Source: Pelomyxa schiedti
Lineage: Eukaryota > Evosea > Pelobiontida > Pelomyxidae
Reading direction: 5' to 3'
Length of the DNA stretch: 56,571 nucleotides
NCBI GenBank assembly: GCA_020536535.1
Contig: JAHLWZ010000511.1
Span: forward strand, 7,195-63,765
Shown here: positions 12,709 through 22,140 of the stretch, piece after piece
How positions within the stretch are numbered: the first letter of the stretch is position 1
Layout of the letters: each line of letters starts with the position of its first letter
Made by a program: the position numbers and the translations under genes
Notes under the pieces: model-generated
The model's database searches: none
Seen by the model: only the letters and a program-made list of their open reading frames with translations
Told to the model about the DNA's origin: nothing

Positions 12709-14280
12709 ATGAGTGACGAGGACTACGAAAGCGACGAGTGTTACGACCACAGCGACCGCGACGACTACAGCGACGACGACGACGGCGAGCCGCGTTCGCC
12801 GAGACCAAAAGTGAGCCGATCGGCCGCAGATTCGGCTCCGCCGCCGCCGCCCCCACCGCCGCCGCTTTACCGTCCCACAATCGTGCCCCTGCCGCAGGGA
12901 ATGTCCTGCACCACGCGCGCGTGTCACCTGCGCGACCAGTTCCTGGCCCTGTTGATGTCCACGCACCCTCGCTGCGGCGGTTCCGAGACCTGCCTTCTCA
13001 GGCAGTTGTTGATGGCTGCGTCGCCGTGCCTCCCGTCCCACAATTCTGCTTTGGCCTGCCGCACAAGCTGCACCACAACCAGCAACACCAGCCCCAGTCA
13101 CAGTAGTGTTCTGTGGAGCGCCCTGAGGGTCCTCTGGGGCTGGCTCGTCGACTTCCCATCATTGTTCTTCTGCCTCAAGTTCGGGACCAGGACATTTCCT
13201 CCGCACAACACCTTGGTCACCTTTGCAGTTTCGCCCCTCGCCGGCTCGATCACCCGCGACGCCAGCTGCTGGGACGACGACAGGCCCAGCTCGACCCTGG
13301 TCTCGGTCAACACCCACACCGCCGTGTCCCTGTTCACATCGCCGAGGGGCTGGGGCAGCGACACCTCCAGCATCGCAACGGGCGACAGGCTGGGATTATG
13401 GGAGGAGCCCACCCCCGCCGTCCAGGTGGCGGCCACCGGCAAGTGGTTCGTGGCGGCCCACGGAAGGGTCTCGCACATGTCGATCACCCCCACTTATGGG
13501 CCCGGCGCCGGGGCCCGGTGCCTCGTCGACGTGCCCGAGGCCATGCCCAAGGCCTATCTCGGGTGCACCAACGTGTCACTGTTCTTCAATCACGCTGTGC
13601 CTGATGAGGCCGTTCTTATGTTGGTAGGCGATGGATCAAGGCGCAGGAACCGGCCGTATCTGGCTAGTATCAGGGTGATTGACGTGTCAAGGACCTGGGC
13701 AACAAGGAGGTTCTGCGAGGTCAGTTCGACCACTTCCAAGTTCGGTGCTGCTGCCTGCGAGATTCTATCCGGGGTGGTGCTAAGGAAGCTGAGCGGGGAC
13801 CACGTTTTCGCCGCTATCGTTGATAGATACCAGGCTGGCAAGTCTGTTGTTGTGATTGAAGAAGGAACCGGCATACAGACCACCGTGGGTGCTGGAAACG
13901 AGGACGGTGGCCCCTCCATTGTGGACACCCTCTGTCAGCTCAGCGGTAGCCTGTTCTGTGTTGCGAAGCACAAACCCATCACAGCAACGCCTGGCTCTCC
14001 TGGTTCCCTTTTTCTCGTTCCCCTCATGGTAATGTATGCAGGGCCCACATGGTACGAGATATGGGACTGCAACAGCCTGGACTTGAGCAGGCCGCTGAGG
14101 ACCGTGCAATGCACAGTGGGTTGGACCAGCATGTTTGCTGAGGGTGGATTGGTTTGCACTGTGACAGGGGGCGCATTTCTCTGCATGCAGGTCACTGACC
14201 CATTCTCGGGGATTGTTGTTTTCGAGTTCAAGTATCCTACCAACCTCGTGGCACAGAGTGTATTTTCTCTTCTGGTTTGA
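12709..14280 (+). CDS. Unrecognised protein family, member 1 (acidic and Pro-rich N-terminus)
   Basis: An uninterrupted 523-codon frame. Residues 1-35 are very acidic, followed by a run of nine or so prolines, then a segment with RDQFLALLMSTHPRCGG. This resembles the start of the protein at 35641 (RHQFVAFCVVSAAPRC). The rest is beta-rich, with repeated short strands and Trp/Gly turns, which would suit a propeller-like fold; no canonical WD repeat is visible. I infer that the two genes are paralogues of a lineage-specific family; function is unknown. The start is the first ATG after stop codons upstream. No intron is needed. The stop lies 44 bp before the left end of the Tc1 element. Confidence 0.7.
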   Translation: MSDEDYESDECYDHSDRDDYSDDDDGEPRSPRPKVSRSAADSAPPPPPPPPPLYRPTIVPLPQGMSCTTRACHLRDQFLALLMSTHPRCGGSETCLLRQLLMAASPCLPSHNSALACRTSCTTTSNTSPSHSSVLWSALRVLWGWLVDFPSLFFCLKFGTRTFPPHNTLVTFAVSPLAGSITRDASCWDDDRPSSTLVSVNTHTAVSLFTSPRGWGSDTSSIATGDRLGLWEEPTPAVQVAATGKWFVAAHGRVSHMSITPTYGPGAGARCLVDVPEAMPKAYLGCTNVSLFFNHAVPDEAVLMLVGDGSRRRNRPYLASIRVIDVSRTWATRRFCEVSSTTSKFGAAACEILSGVVLRKLSGDHVFAAIVDRYQAGKSVVVIEEGTGIQTTVGAGNEDGGPSIVDTLCQLSGSLFCVAKHKPITATPGSPGSLFLVPLMVMYAGPTWYEIWDCNSLDLSRPLRTVQCTVGWTSMFAEGGLVCTVTGGAFLCMQVTDPFSGIVVFEFKYPTNLVAQSVFSLLV

Positions 14281-14324
14281 GCTCCAAAAAAAACAAGAGT
14301 CCCTTTGCAACTGTTTTCAAGTTA

Positions 14325-14562
14325 CAGTGGTTTGCGAAAGTCGTGAAAAAATTCCGAAACAATTTTTGCATCTGGAAAATTGTGTGTGGTGGAGGTGGTG
14401 TGTTGGTCACGTGGAAGTCGTAGGCAACTGGCCAAACAAGGAAAGCTTCGATGCCTTCCACTATTTTTTGCGTTCCCCCCTTTCCAACACACCACCCAAA
14501 AAAAAATACAACAAAAATCAAAAAAAACAAAAAAATCGTGAGAGGAGATGAGCTGCTACCCC
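14325..14562 (+). repeat. Left terminal inverted repeat of the Tc1 element
   Basis: Matches the inverse of 17172-17409 at 237 of 238 positions by eye (GGTCACG here, GGTAACG on the other side). It contains the ATG and first five codons of the accessory gene, so it also serves as promoter and 5' leader. Confidence 0.93.
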
Positions 14563-15886
14563 AGGGTAAATAGTGACTGTGCGATTGCAAACAGGGACTT
14601 GAATGGACTGGGCATCACACTACCACCACCACCTCCACTTCTTACACAGCAACAAGTATCACGGCCAGCACAACAGTGGCAAATGCCGGCACCACACTCA
14701 CAACAGCTACAACCACAACCACAACAACTGTGCCACCAGACCTGGGTCATTGCGTGCTATGGCTGTGGGCATCCTACAGAGTTGCGGGTAAAGAAAGAAT
14801 CCTCCAGAGGAAAAGGAAAAGGAAAAGACCAGACTCAGGTGAGAATATGTTGAATGAATATTCTTTACTTGTTCTTGCTAACAATTGGCAGAACCGGCAA
14901 ACTGGAAGCGTCTATGATAGGTTGATGTGCAAGTGTAGGTGCCGAGGACTCTTTCCAGATCCTTGTGGAGGTAAGTAGCACTGTATTCAATTATGTTGTT
15001 CGGCTGCTTACTTTCAGCTTGCGATGACTGCCGTCGATTAATTAATGCTGGGGACTTGTGTGGCTGTGGGTGTGGTGGCTGCGATCCTGCTGATGATGGA
15101 ACATGCCAAGGATGCTCACGACAACACTGCACAGTGTGCCAGTACGTAATAACTGTTGCTTATATTTTTGTCCTTCACATTGTACAGGTTCTGTTCATGT
15201 AAATGCGCAGCCTACCCTGAGGCTACTGAAAAAGAATGGCCTGCCTCAAAGGCAGCCGAATTAAATAGAAGTCTTCAGTTCAAGCTCTCAAAGCAAGGGG
15301 CCAAGCAGGATCTAGCCGGCCTCAGTGAAAACCCAGAACTACATAATGCTTTGGCTGAGTGTGTGGCAAGCAACCCTTTGGCCATGTCTGCACTTACTGA
15401 GAGTGTACAGATGAATCTAAGTAAATCTTTTTAATAATTCCTTTTCACTCAACCACTACAGGAGGAAGATCAGGTCAATGTGGGCAATCAACTGCTGATT
15501 TTGTCAGTTCTCTTCCAAAACGAGTGCCACCAGCTGTACCTGTGACAGACAAAAACCCGGCTAAACGATTATGTACTGACCAAGCACCTCCGGACCCAAT
15601 AAAAACAACCAAAGGTACCTTCTCATTTACTCTACCCACACCTCACGCTATGGTAGTTCTAATCCAAAAACTGAGAAAAATTGCTGGTGCTGAAAATGCT
15701 GTGCTATTTCATGCCATGTTTTCTGTGGTTCATGATTACCAGAGGTTTATTGACCAGTACGACGATGCTGAAGTTGAAGAAGCACTCAAGCGGGACTACC
15801 CAAAGGCTGTAAAATTAATACAAGAACAACTGAGACAAGAACTACTTCTCGATAGTGGCACAGCACCCTCACCACAAAGTTCCTAA
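14548..15886 (+). CDS. Cysteine-rich accessory protein of the Tc1 element
   Basis: Five exons (14548-14838, 14892-14970, 15018-15141, 15188-15420, 15462-15886) give a 383-residue protein; all phases agree and the introns are 41-53 bp. Residues 1-60 are Pro/Gln-rich. A first Cys group lies around 61-77 (ACYGCGH), then a Lys/Gly-rich basic patch. A dense Cys cluster spans exons 2-4 (MCKCRCRG, CDDCRR, LCGCGCGGCD, CQGC, HCTVCQFCSCKC), which looks zinc-binding. The C-terminal half is helical and charged. The cluster is loosely like CXC/CRC cysteine-rich domains but I cannot match it to one. Tc1/mariner elements normally encode transposase only, so a role in DNA binding, regulation or end recognition is inference. 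Confidence 0.82.
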
Positions 15887-15921
15887 ACTAAAAAAAAAAA
15901 AATTTTTTTTTATTTTTTGTT

Positions 15922-17186
15922 TTATAATGGGTTTGTGTATGGCGTGTATGGAAGACCAGGAACATAGTAGTGGCAAGCAGACGCAAATTTCTGTACCAGT
16001 GGCCCATCAATTGCAAAAGCAGCCTTGTAAATATGTTGTGCAAGATTCTGTTCCGTTATTTGACCAGGTGACTCGCGGAGGCGCCTCTTGACTTCGGCAA
16101 AGCAAAGCTCAATCCAGGCTAGATCAGGTGAGGCTACTGGCCTAAAAAGGGTTGAGGCCTAATAAAAAAGAAAAGACATACCGCGGTACCAGAAGGTGAC
16201 CTTCCTGTGAAACTAACGCAAAGATGGAAGGGTTAAGGTGTGCCTTGTGATTATCCATCAATAAAATGCGTTTTTGGCCACGTATTTGCGGGAGTAATAC
16301 TACAGCAAGCCAAACATAGAATAGTGATGTGTTGAGTGTTCCTGGAAACACGAAACAACCCAAAGACCCAACATTAACATCGGCACCCATTATTAAAGTG
16401 AGGTGTTTTGATTGTGGTGGCTAAGTTATTATTAGTGCAAGTTTAAGAGAATTGCAAAGAGGGATGGTGAAACATACATGATGGGTGCGAACAGGTTGAC
16501 CAGGCAAGGAGTGCCCTCTGCGTCTTGCTGTATCCAACAGGGTGCACCCCATTTCATCTAGATCGAGCAATACCTCAACTGGTACACAAAAAATACTAGG
16601 GTAATATTAGAATACAGAGTTAGGAAATGGACACAAACCCATGAGGACTCTCAGTAAGAGTATTGGTAAACCAGGCCCGTCGTTGTGCCTATCAGGGCAT
16701 TAGTAGGACAAATGTATCCAGCAGCAACGAACCTCATTTCTCTCTCCAATAATTTTTCGGGTAGTAAAACGAAGGCGGAAGCCAAGTTTCTTTATTGCAC
16801 GGCTGATTTGCCAAAGCCTACAAACCCCAATATTTAAGAGATACTACTGAAGAAAGAGGGATATACTTGCAGAATTCGTGTGTTGCCGCCAGCACAACTG
16901 TCTGGAGCTCTTTTAATGTCGCTACTGGGTACAAGAGTAAGGTCCAGGCAATCATATAACACGCCAAAAAACTCACAGAAAAAGGCCTCCCAGTTCGTTT
17001 TCGTACTTCTAATTGAGGTCCTAGTACGTGGTTTTTGCATGCACAGTGGTTGAATTGCTCCACACCTTGCTGCCGGTACCGGCGTACTGTGCTCTCACTC
17101 ACTCCCTCAATGCGGGCTACAACACCAACTGATTCGTTCTGATGGCTCAATACCCGTCGGCGTTTGGCAAGGGGGTAGCAGCTCAT
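15922..17186 (-). CDS. Tc1-family DD34E transposase
   Basis: Six exons (17186-16867, 16817-16733, 16688-16635, 16573-16478, 16420-16182, 16141-15922) give a 337-residue protein, the normal length for Tc1 transposases. An N-terminal helix-turn-helix (residues ~22-41, ARIEGVSESTVRRYRQQG) is followed by GRP and a second helical DNA-binding unit (ATLKELQ; RAIKKLGFRLR). The DDE catalytic domain has D159 (DLDEMG), D241 (LLMDNHKAH) and E276 (SPDLAWIE), with 34 residues between the last two, the Tc1 DD34E spacing. It cuts and pastes the element at TA sites. The start ATG is inside the right inverted repeat. Splicing at introns 3 and 4 was chosen to keep the conserved frame; the exon 3/4 junction has alternatives. 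No stop or frameshift was found. Confidence 0.92.
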
Positions 17187-17409
17187 CTCCTCTCACGATT
17201 TTTTTGTTTTTTTTGATTTTTGTTGTATTTTTTTTTGGGTGGTGTGTTGGAAAGGGGGGAACGCAAAAAATAGTGGAAGGCATCGAAGCTTTCCTTGTTT
17301 GGCCAGTTGCCTACGACTTCCACGTTACCAACACACCACCTCCACCACACACAATTTTCCAGATGCAAAAATTGTTTCGGAATTTTTTCACGACTTTCGC
17401 AAACCACTG
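17172..17409 (-). repeat. Right terminal inverted repeat of the Tc1 element
   Basis: Inverse of 14325-14562. It contains the transposase start codon (ATG read from 17186) and ends at the TA duplication at 17410-17411. Confidence 0.93.
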
Positions 17410-17523
17410 TACAAGGGGATAGGGAATTTTTTTACAGATTTCACAAAAACTGTGATTGTCGGCTCCCTCTTTTTTCTACAAAATCGAATTGTTTTGTCAT
17501 GTACCAGGCACAAAAAAATGGGT

Positions 17524-18931
17524 TTATGTTTGTGCCCAGTGCCCAGCAGACCATAAACAGCCTATGACTATATTTACCACTGTGAACAGAAGTGCCACAA
17601 CTGCACCAACAACTCTTTTGCTGTAGCCTATCACCCTCAATGATATGAATATTCCAACAGCTGGTAAAAGGAAGGCAACAATCAGACTCAAAGGTCCACA
17701 GAACTTTCTTGGTGAGGCCAGGGAAACTACGGCAGCAACAAGCAACAGAAAAAACAGTGCCACCACAAGACCATCGACTAGAATGAACAGCCGCGACGAA
17801 GTTGTGGACCGCTGTACAATGATGTCAAAGAAACGGGGGAGCATTATGGGATGGGGGGAGGGCAGCACAAACCTGAGGCACAGATACATTGTAATCAGGT
17901 GAAAGTTGGAAGAGAACACGGCACACATTTCCAATATAAGCTGTGCTCAACACCATGAACACACCCTGGAGGAGGCGCCAGCATACCCACAACAAAAACA
18001 ACCACTGAGCCGTGTGCCCATGTGGCGGCGCAATGACAATCCAGAAGTAGCCGAGTGCCAAGTTAAAGCAGCTCCACATAGACAACGCAAGTGCACAGTC
18101 TGTTGTTTGTTGCTGATTCCTCCATGGGCAGTTCCAGTCCCAGAACAGTGCAATCACAAACGTGATGAGACCAAAACTGTAGGATTCTGGGTGAGCCACC
18201 AGAGCAACCTAAAGAAAAGGGAAGCTCCGTGATTCTCATATAAAAGTGTCAGTCACAACACACCAACAGGATAACATTGACAATGAGCAACACAGCCCAC
18301 AAGGCGAGTGAGACAAGCCTCTTTGGACGCGACTCACACAGTGTCAAAAGAGCAGTGGAGCCTCGGAACCCTCTGGTGTGTGGTGTCAGACAACAACAGG
18401 ATTAAATGATGCAGTCAGTACTCACGTGTCAATGTATTGCTTGACAGAACACAACTTTGGGAGTGACGAGCTGCTCTCAGAGAGCAGGAAGCAACCCAGC
18501 GCGAATCCCTTGAGAGACATCAAAGTTCCGTTCTGTTCCTGTTGAACCATGCTGGATATGCTGTCGATTTGAGACGGTGATGCATTGTGGTGGTTTCTCC
18601 ACTGTTGTTTGACATCATCCACGGACACCAACTGCTGCTCTCCCTCCCCTGCGCAAAGATACGCAACAAATGAGACATCTCACCAACAGAAATCGACACA
18701 ACACACAGCTCCCCCAGTCAGAATAAAGAAGTAACAGTGGTGTGTACCTTCTTTGTGCCCAGGATGACTTTCAAAGAGTTCGCAGCACTCTGTCCACACC
18801 TCAGAGGGGACCAACGAGAACATGGGACGTCCGCCGGCGGCTTCGTTGTTCTGTTTCTGCTTTTCCTCGACAACAACAACCTCGTTGAGGTCAATGGTCA
18901 CCTCTGGAACCCCAACAACGAGGTTGGTCAT
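17524..18931 (-). CDS. Seven-transmembrane protein of unknown family
   Basis: Five exons (18931-18748, 18648-18426, 18372-18264, 18208-17873, 17811-17524) add up to 1140 nt, a 379-residue protein; every junction is GT..AG and in phase. About 150 N-terminal residues are soluble and acidic. Seven hydrophobic segments follow: SLALWAVLLIVNVILL, the FGLITFVIALF region, ALSMWSCFNLALGYFWIVI, WLFLLWVCWRLLQGVFMVL, VDGLVVALFFLLLVAAVV, PLSLIVAFLLPAVGIFI, and VGAVVALLFTVVNIVIGCLW. The count suits a 7-TM receptor-like protein, but I see no motif of a known GPCR class. The start is the first ATG consistent with the first donor; a longer N-terminus is possible. Confidence 0.75.
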
Positions 18932-19043
18932 TGGGGAGAAAATTTGTGTTCTGTTCGAACAGATCAGCATTAGCAGAAACATGGCCCGAGGGTGCTGCCA
19001 CCAGTGATGGTTGAATCAGGAGGTGGAGGTAGCGAAGTGGGAC

Positions 19044-20947
19044 TCAGTGGGTTTCATCAGGACCATTTTTTGAAAATCGTGCCCTTTTTGCTGCAGTTGC
19101 CTTAGCTTTCTCACACTTCTTCTCAGCTTTTGCTGTGGCCTTGGCTGCATTCTGAGCCAACAAGCCAAGATACTTCTGGTGATTCTTCAGGTCTTCGTCA
19201 TTCATGTTGTTCAGTCTTGGGAGATTCAGTGTGCAGTATTAAGGGAAGAAAGGCAAACTTGATATTTTCATTTATCAGAAGTATCCTCACATCCACATCT
19301 GTGTCCAGTGTATCTAAAGCAAAACGGTATGGTATTAACAATGATGTCCATAAAACTGTCATTCGGCCAAAGAATTGTTCAACAACAACACTGTGCTCAT
19401 TGAGTGTTTGCAGAGAGATATTTGGTTTTTAAAAGTACCGCTTCTTTTTCAAGGCAGCTATGACAGGGTCAGCATGACTCTCTCGTGGGATAGCAATTTT
19501 ATTTAGCCTGTATGTCAAAGTTAACTTTGACACGAACTTGGGAAAAGAAATACCCGCTGGGTTCAGGGCCAATATACCCGGAATCAAATAAAGCAGCCCA
19601 GGTTGGTGGGTTGGGATGTCTCTGTAGTTCCTCAGGGCTTTTCCGCAGCAGTGGCTTGTACAACTCCCAACAGGTCTGAAGATCGGCATAGTCATGCCTT
19701 GCCCCCTTGCACCACTTCCCAATGCCACGTGCATAGTAAGGATGAGTGGCCTGCACAGCAACATGCTTTTTAGCAGCATGGAACCCGTGATGTGCATCAA
19801 ACATTTCAGCCTGTGTGGCCCATGAACCAGAGGGCTTGTTCACAATAATGGGTGTGTGGTCCCCAATAGCGGCTATGTAGGATGTTTGATCAGTGGGGTC
19901 AGGGTGATGTATAGGAGGGTTTTCAATCCACCTCCGCCACAGAACCAACCTTACATCCTCTCTGACCCGCTCAATGGCCTTCAGGCAAGATTCCCAGAGA
20001 GCCGCTGGAGAGCTGCGGTTTTGTACACAGAGGAACCATTTGATAGACACATAAAATAGAGCAAAACAGCATCAGCCGTTGAAATCTGTGGCTTCTTACC
20101 ACGGCGGCCATAGTCAATCCGGGGCACAACATCGTTCAGGAAGGAGTTGAACCAATACACATCAAAATGTACAATAGTGAAAAAGGCCTGCAGCTGCAAT
20201 TAAAACGGGAATAAAGGCAAAGAGACACACGAAACTGCAGGAGAAGCACGAAAAGTTGGCCATAGTCCTTTTTCTGGCTCAAGAACTGTTGTATGGGCAA
20301 GTGGAGCAGCACTCAAGATGCGATTCACCTGCTGTTGATGCCTGAAGGACCATCTTAGTAATAGTCTATTGTAATTGGAAATGGAACTACCTCGTCATTA
20401 GCTCCTGCACATTTGCTGGGAGATTGGCATCTGCAGACCCCAGCCTTGCTCTGTCTTGTGAAATTGGTCTGGCAGATGTTGATGTGGATGCGGTGAGGGT
20501 GGGTGTTGAGTTTTGTTGTACATTCCTGCGTCTTCCAGACTGTGGAACTATAGGCTGCTGCACCAATGGTATGACAGGGATCTGCTGTTGTTGCAGCTGC
20601 TGCAGCAGTGGTGGTGGTGCCTGTTGTGACCCCAGCAAAGCTGATCCTCGCTGCTGAGGTGGTGGTGGCTCAGTCCAATGTTGATCTGAAAAAGCTGAGG
20701 TACCAGACATGAGGTACAAATCCTGGGAGATTGCCAACTGCCTCTCATCGAAAGAATACTGAAGTGCATCACCACAAGCTAGGGGAAGCACGTTGGCAAT
20801 GTCGTTCATCTTGGATTTGCGGCAATTTTGTTCACGTGTGTTGCATCCACAAGTCTTAAAACACCACAAAATGTGTTATGACCCAATTCACATCAGACAG
20901 TTCACGCGCTCTTCACCCCTTTTTTTGCTAACTCGCGAGGCCTTCAT
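19044..20947 (-). pseudogene. PIF/Harbinger-like (DDE_Tnp_4-type) transposase gene with a reading-frame break
   Basis: Exons recognised from the start: 20947-20906, 20854-20391, 20341-20236 and 20193 onward, then the catalytic region 20040-19440, a 48-bp intron, and downstream exons to TGA at 19044-19046. The N-terminus has a short Cys-rich piece (TCGCNTREQNC) and a Pro/Gln-rich stretch. Catalytic candidates are D in IGDHTPIIV, D in GARHDYADL with FDSGYIGP following, and E in VVVEQFFGRM (formed by splicing), matching the order in HARBI1-like proteins. Around 20010-20050 the frame ending LSNGSSVYKTAAL does not join the next frame (SSPAALWESCLKAIERV) by any splice I can find. Either a frameshift has killed the gene or one base is wrong in the assembly. 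No inverted repeats or target duplication were found around it, so it may be domesticated or decaying. Confidence 0.7.
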
Positions 20948-21270
20948 CTCTCCGTTGCAACGGTTTTTTTTCTTTTCTCACCCGATTACCATCAGATTCC
21001 TCGAACTCGATCCTTCTTTCGTTAACACGAAATCATCGACGACAAGAACAAGGTGCCGAGCGCGATTTTTTTTATTTTTCTGTTTGTTTGGTGTGAAGTG
21101 ATGAGTGACAGCCACAAAGTGATGAGAACCAGCCACAATTGCCAGCCACATTGCGTTTCTGTTTTTTTTTTTTTTTGTTGTTGTGCCTGTGGCAGAGATT
21201 AGTGTTAAAAAAAAAATATTACTGGTTTTTTCCCGCTTGTTTCTGTTGTGTTATAAAGACCGATTTCAAT

Positions 21271-21878
21271 ATGACCCCCCAAAAACTCGAGTTTACCTTT
21301 TCACTGGTTTGTTTGTTTGTTTGTTTACTTAATTCCCCAAGCATAAAAACCAGGGACTATTATCTCAAGGAAACCGGCTCCTTGACTTTTGTTACTGATG
21401 ATGGCTATGGATTCTGCTGCCTTACTTCAAAAGGTGAAACCTCACTATGCTCACCTCCTGATCGCTTGTATTGTAAATTTAATGGATATAGCCGATGTTC
21501 TCTCGGATGGCAGGTGGCATCACCTTGCTGTTTCAAGGACATCAGCAGAGATGAACATTTACGTAGATGGCGCTAGTATTCCCGGAAAGATTAAATCGTA
21601 TCTTCTTCTAGTTTCCTTTTCCGACCTTGAACAACACTTTTTTTTTTTGTAGCTCCAGGAGCAATCCCCTTAATGTGAACTCAGAGGCACCCCTTTTCAT
21701 TTGCTATTCTGAGAAAAGAGGTGATTACTATGATGGACTTATCACAGATGTACGAATCTGGGGATGTAGACGTGACCCTGCTTTGTTTGGAAAACCACCT
21801 GTTGCTTCAGAAATGACGTACTCGACTGGCTGGTGGTCATTTTCAGGGGGATCAATGGTAGAACTCTTACATTTCTGA
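21271..21878 (+). CDS. LamG / concanavalin-A-like domain protein
   Basis: Three exons (21271-21433, 21492-21597, 21653-21878) give 164 residues with consistent phases. The motif DGRWHHLAVSRTSAEMNIYVDG is characteristic of laminin-G/pentraxin-like jelly rolls, and YYDGLITDVRIWGCRRD matches the later strand 'G.I.DVRIW'. The start has a hydrophobic stretch (FTFSLVCLFVCLL) that may be a signal peptide or part of an unrecognised intron. A TATAAAG lies about 15 bases upstream of the ATG. The domain usually binds carbohydrate or protein at the cell surface. The C-terminus may be extended by another exon before 22040. Confidence 0.72.
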
Positions 21879-22140
21879 TGAAATGCAAACATGTTTTTTA
21901 TACTACTACATCCATGGCGAGATTACTAACTTACAGTCAAAACACACTGACTCCAGTGGGGACTGTTGCATTGGTAGGAGTTTATCCCAGACCTACACGT
22001 TCTCACTTTGTTCACGTGAATAACTTACAGTCACGCCTGTAACCCTCACTCCACAAATCCAACTGAAACCTGTCTGTCCGCGGCACCCGAAAATTTCCTC
22101 CTCGACTTTATAAGCCATAATGAAAAATTCTTTCTTTTCT

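Larger units (their letters stand above)
14325..17409. mobile_element. Complete two-gene Tc1-family DNA transposon
   Basis: The 3085-bp element is bounded by TA dinucleotides (14323-14324 and 17410-17411), the target duplication typical of Tc1/mariner, and its termini begin CAGTGGTTTGCG. The 238-bp terminal inverted repeats (14325-14562, 17172-17409) differ at a single base. Inside are two convergent genes: a cysteine-rich accessory protein (+, 14548-15886) and a DD34E transposase (-, 17186-15922). Both start codons and the first five codons (MSCYP) lie inside the inverted repeats, so both genes must share the same promoter and leader. Near-identical ends and an open, spliceable transposase suggest recent activity. 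Confidence 0.92.

Noticed and set aside
16923-16973. GTGAGT..CCCAG as an extra intron in transposase exon 1
   Set aside because: Removing it would break the frame before ATLKELQ; unspliced, the region gives a normal Tc1 second DNA-binding unit.
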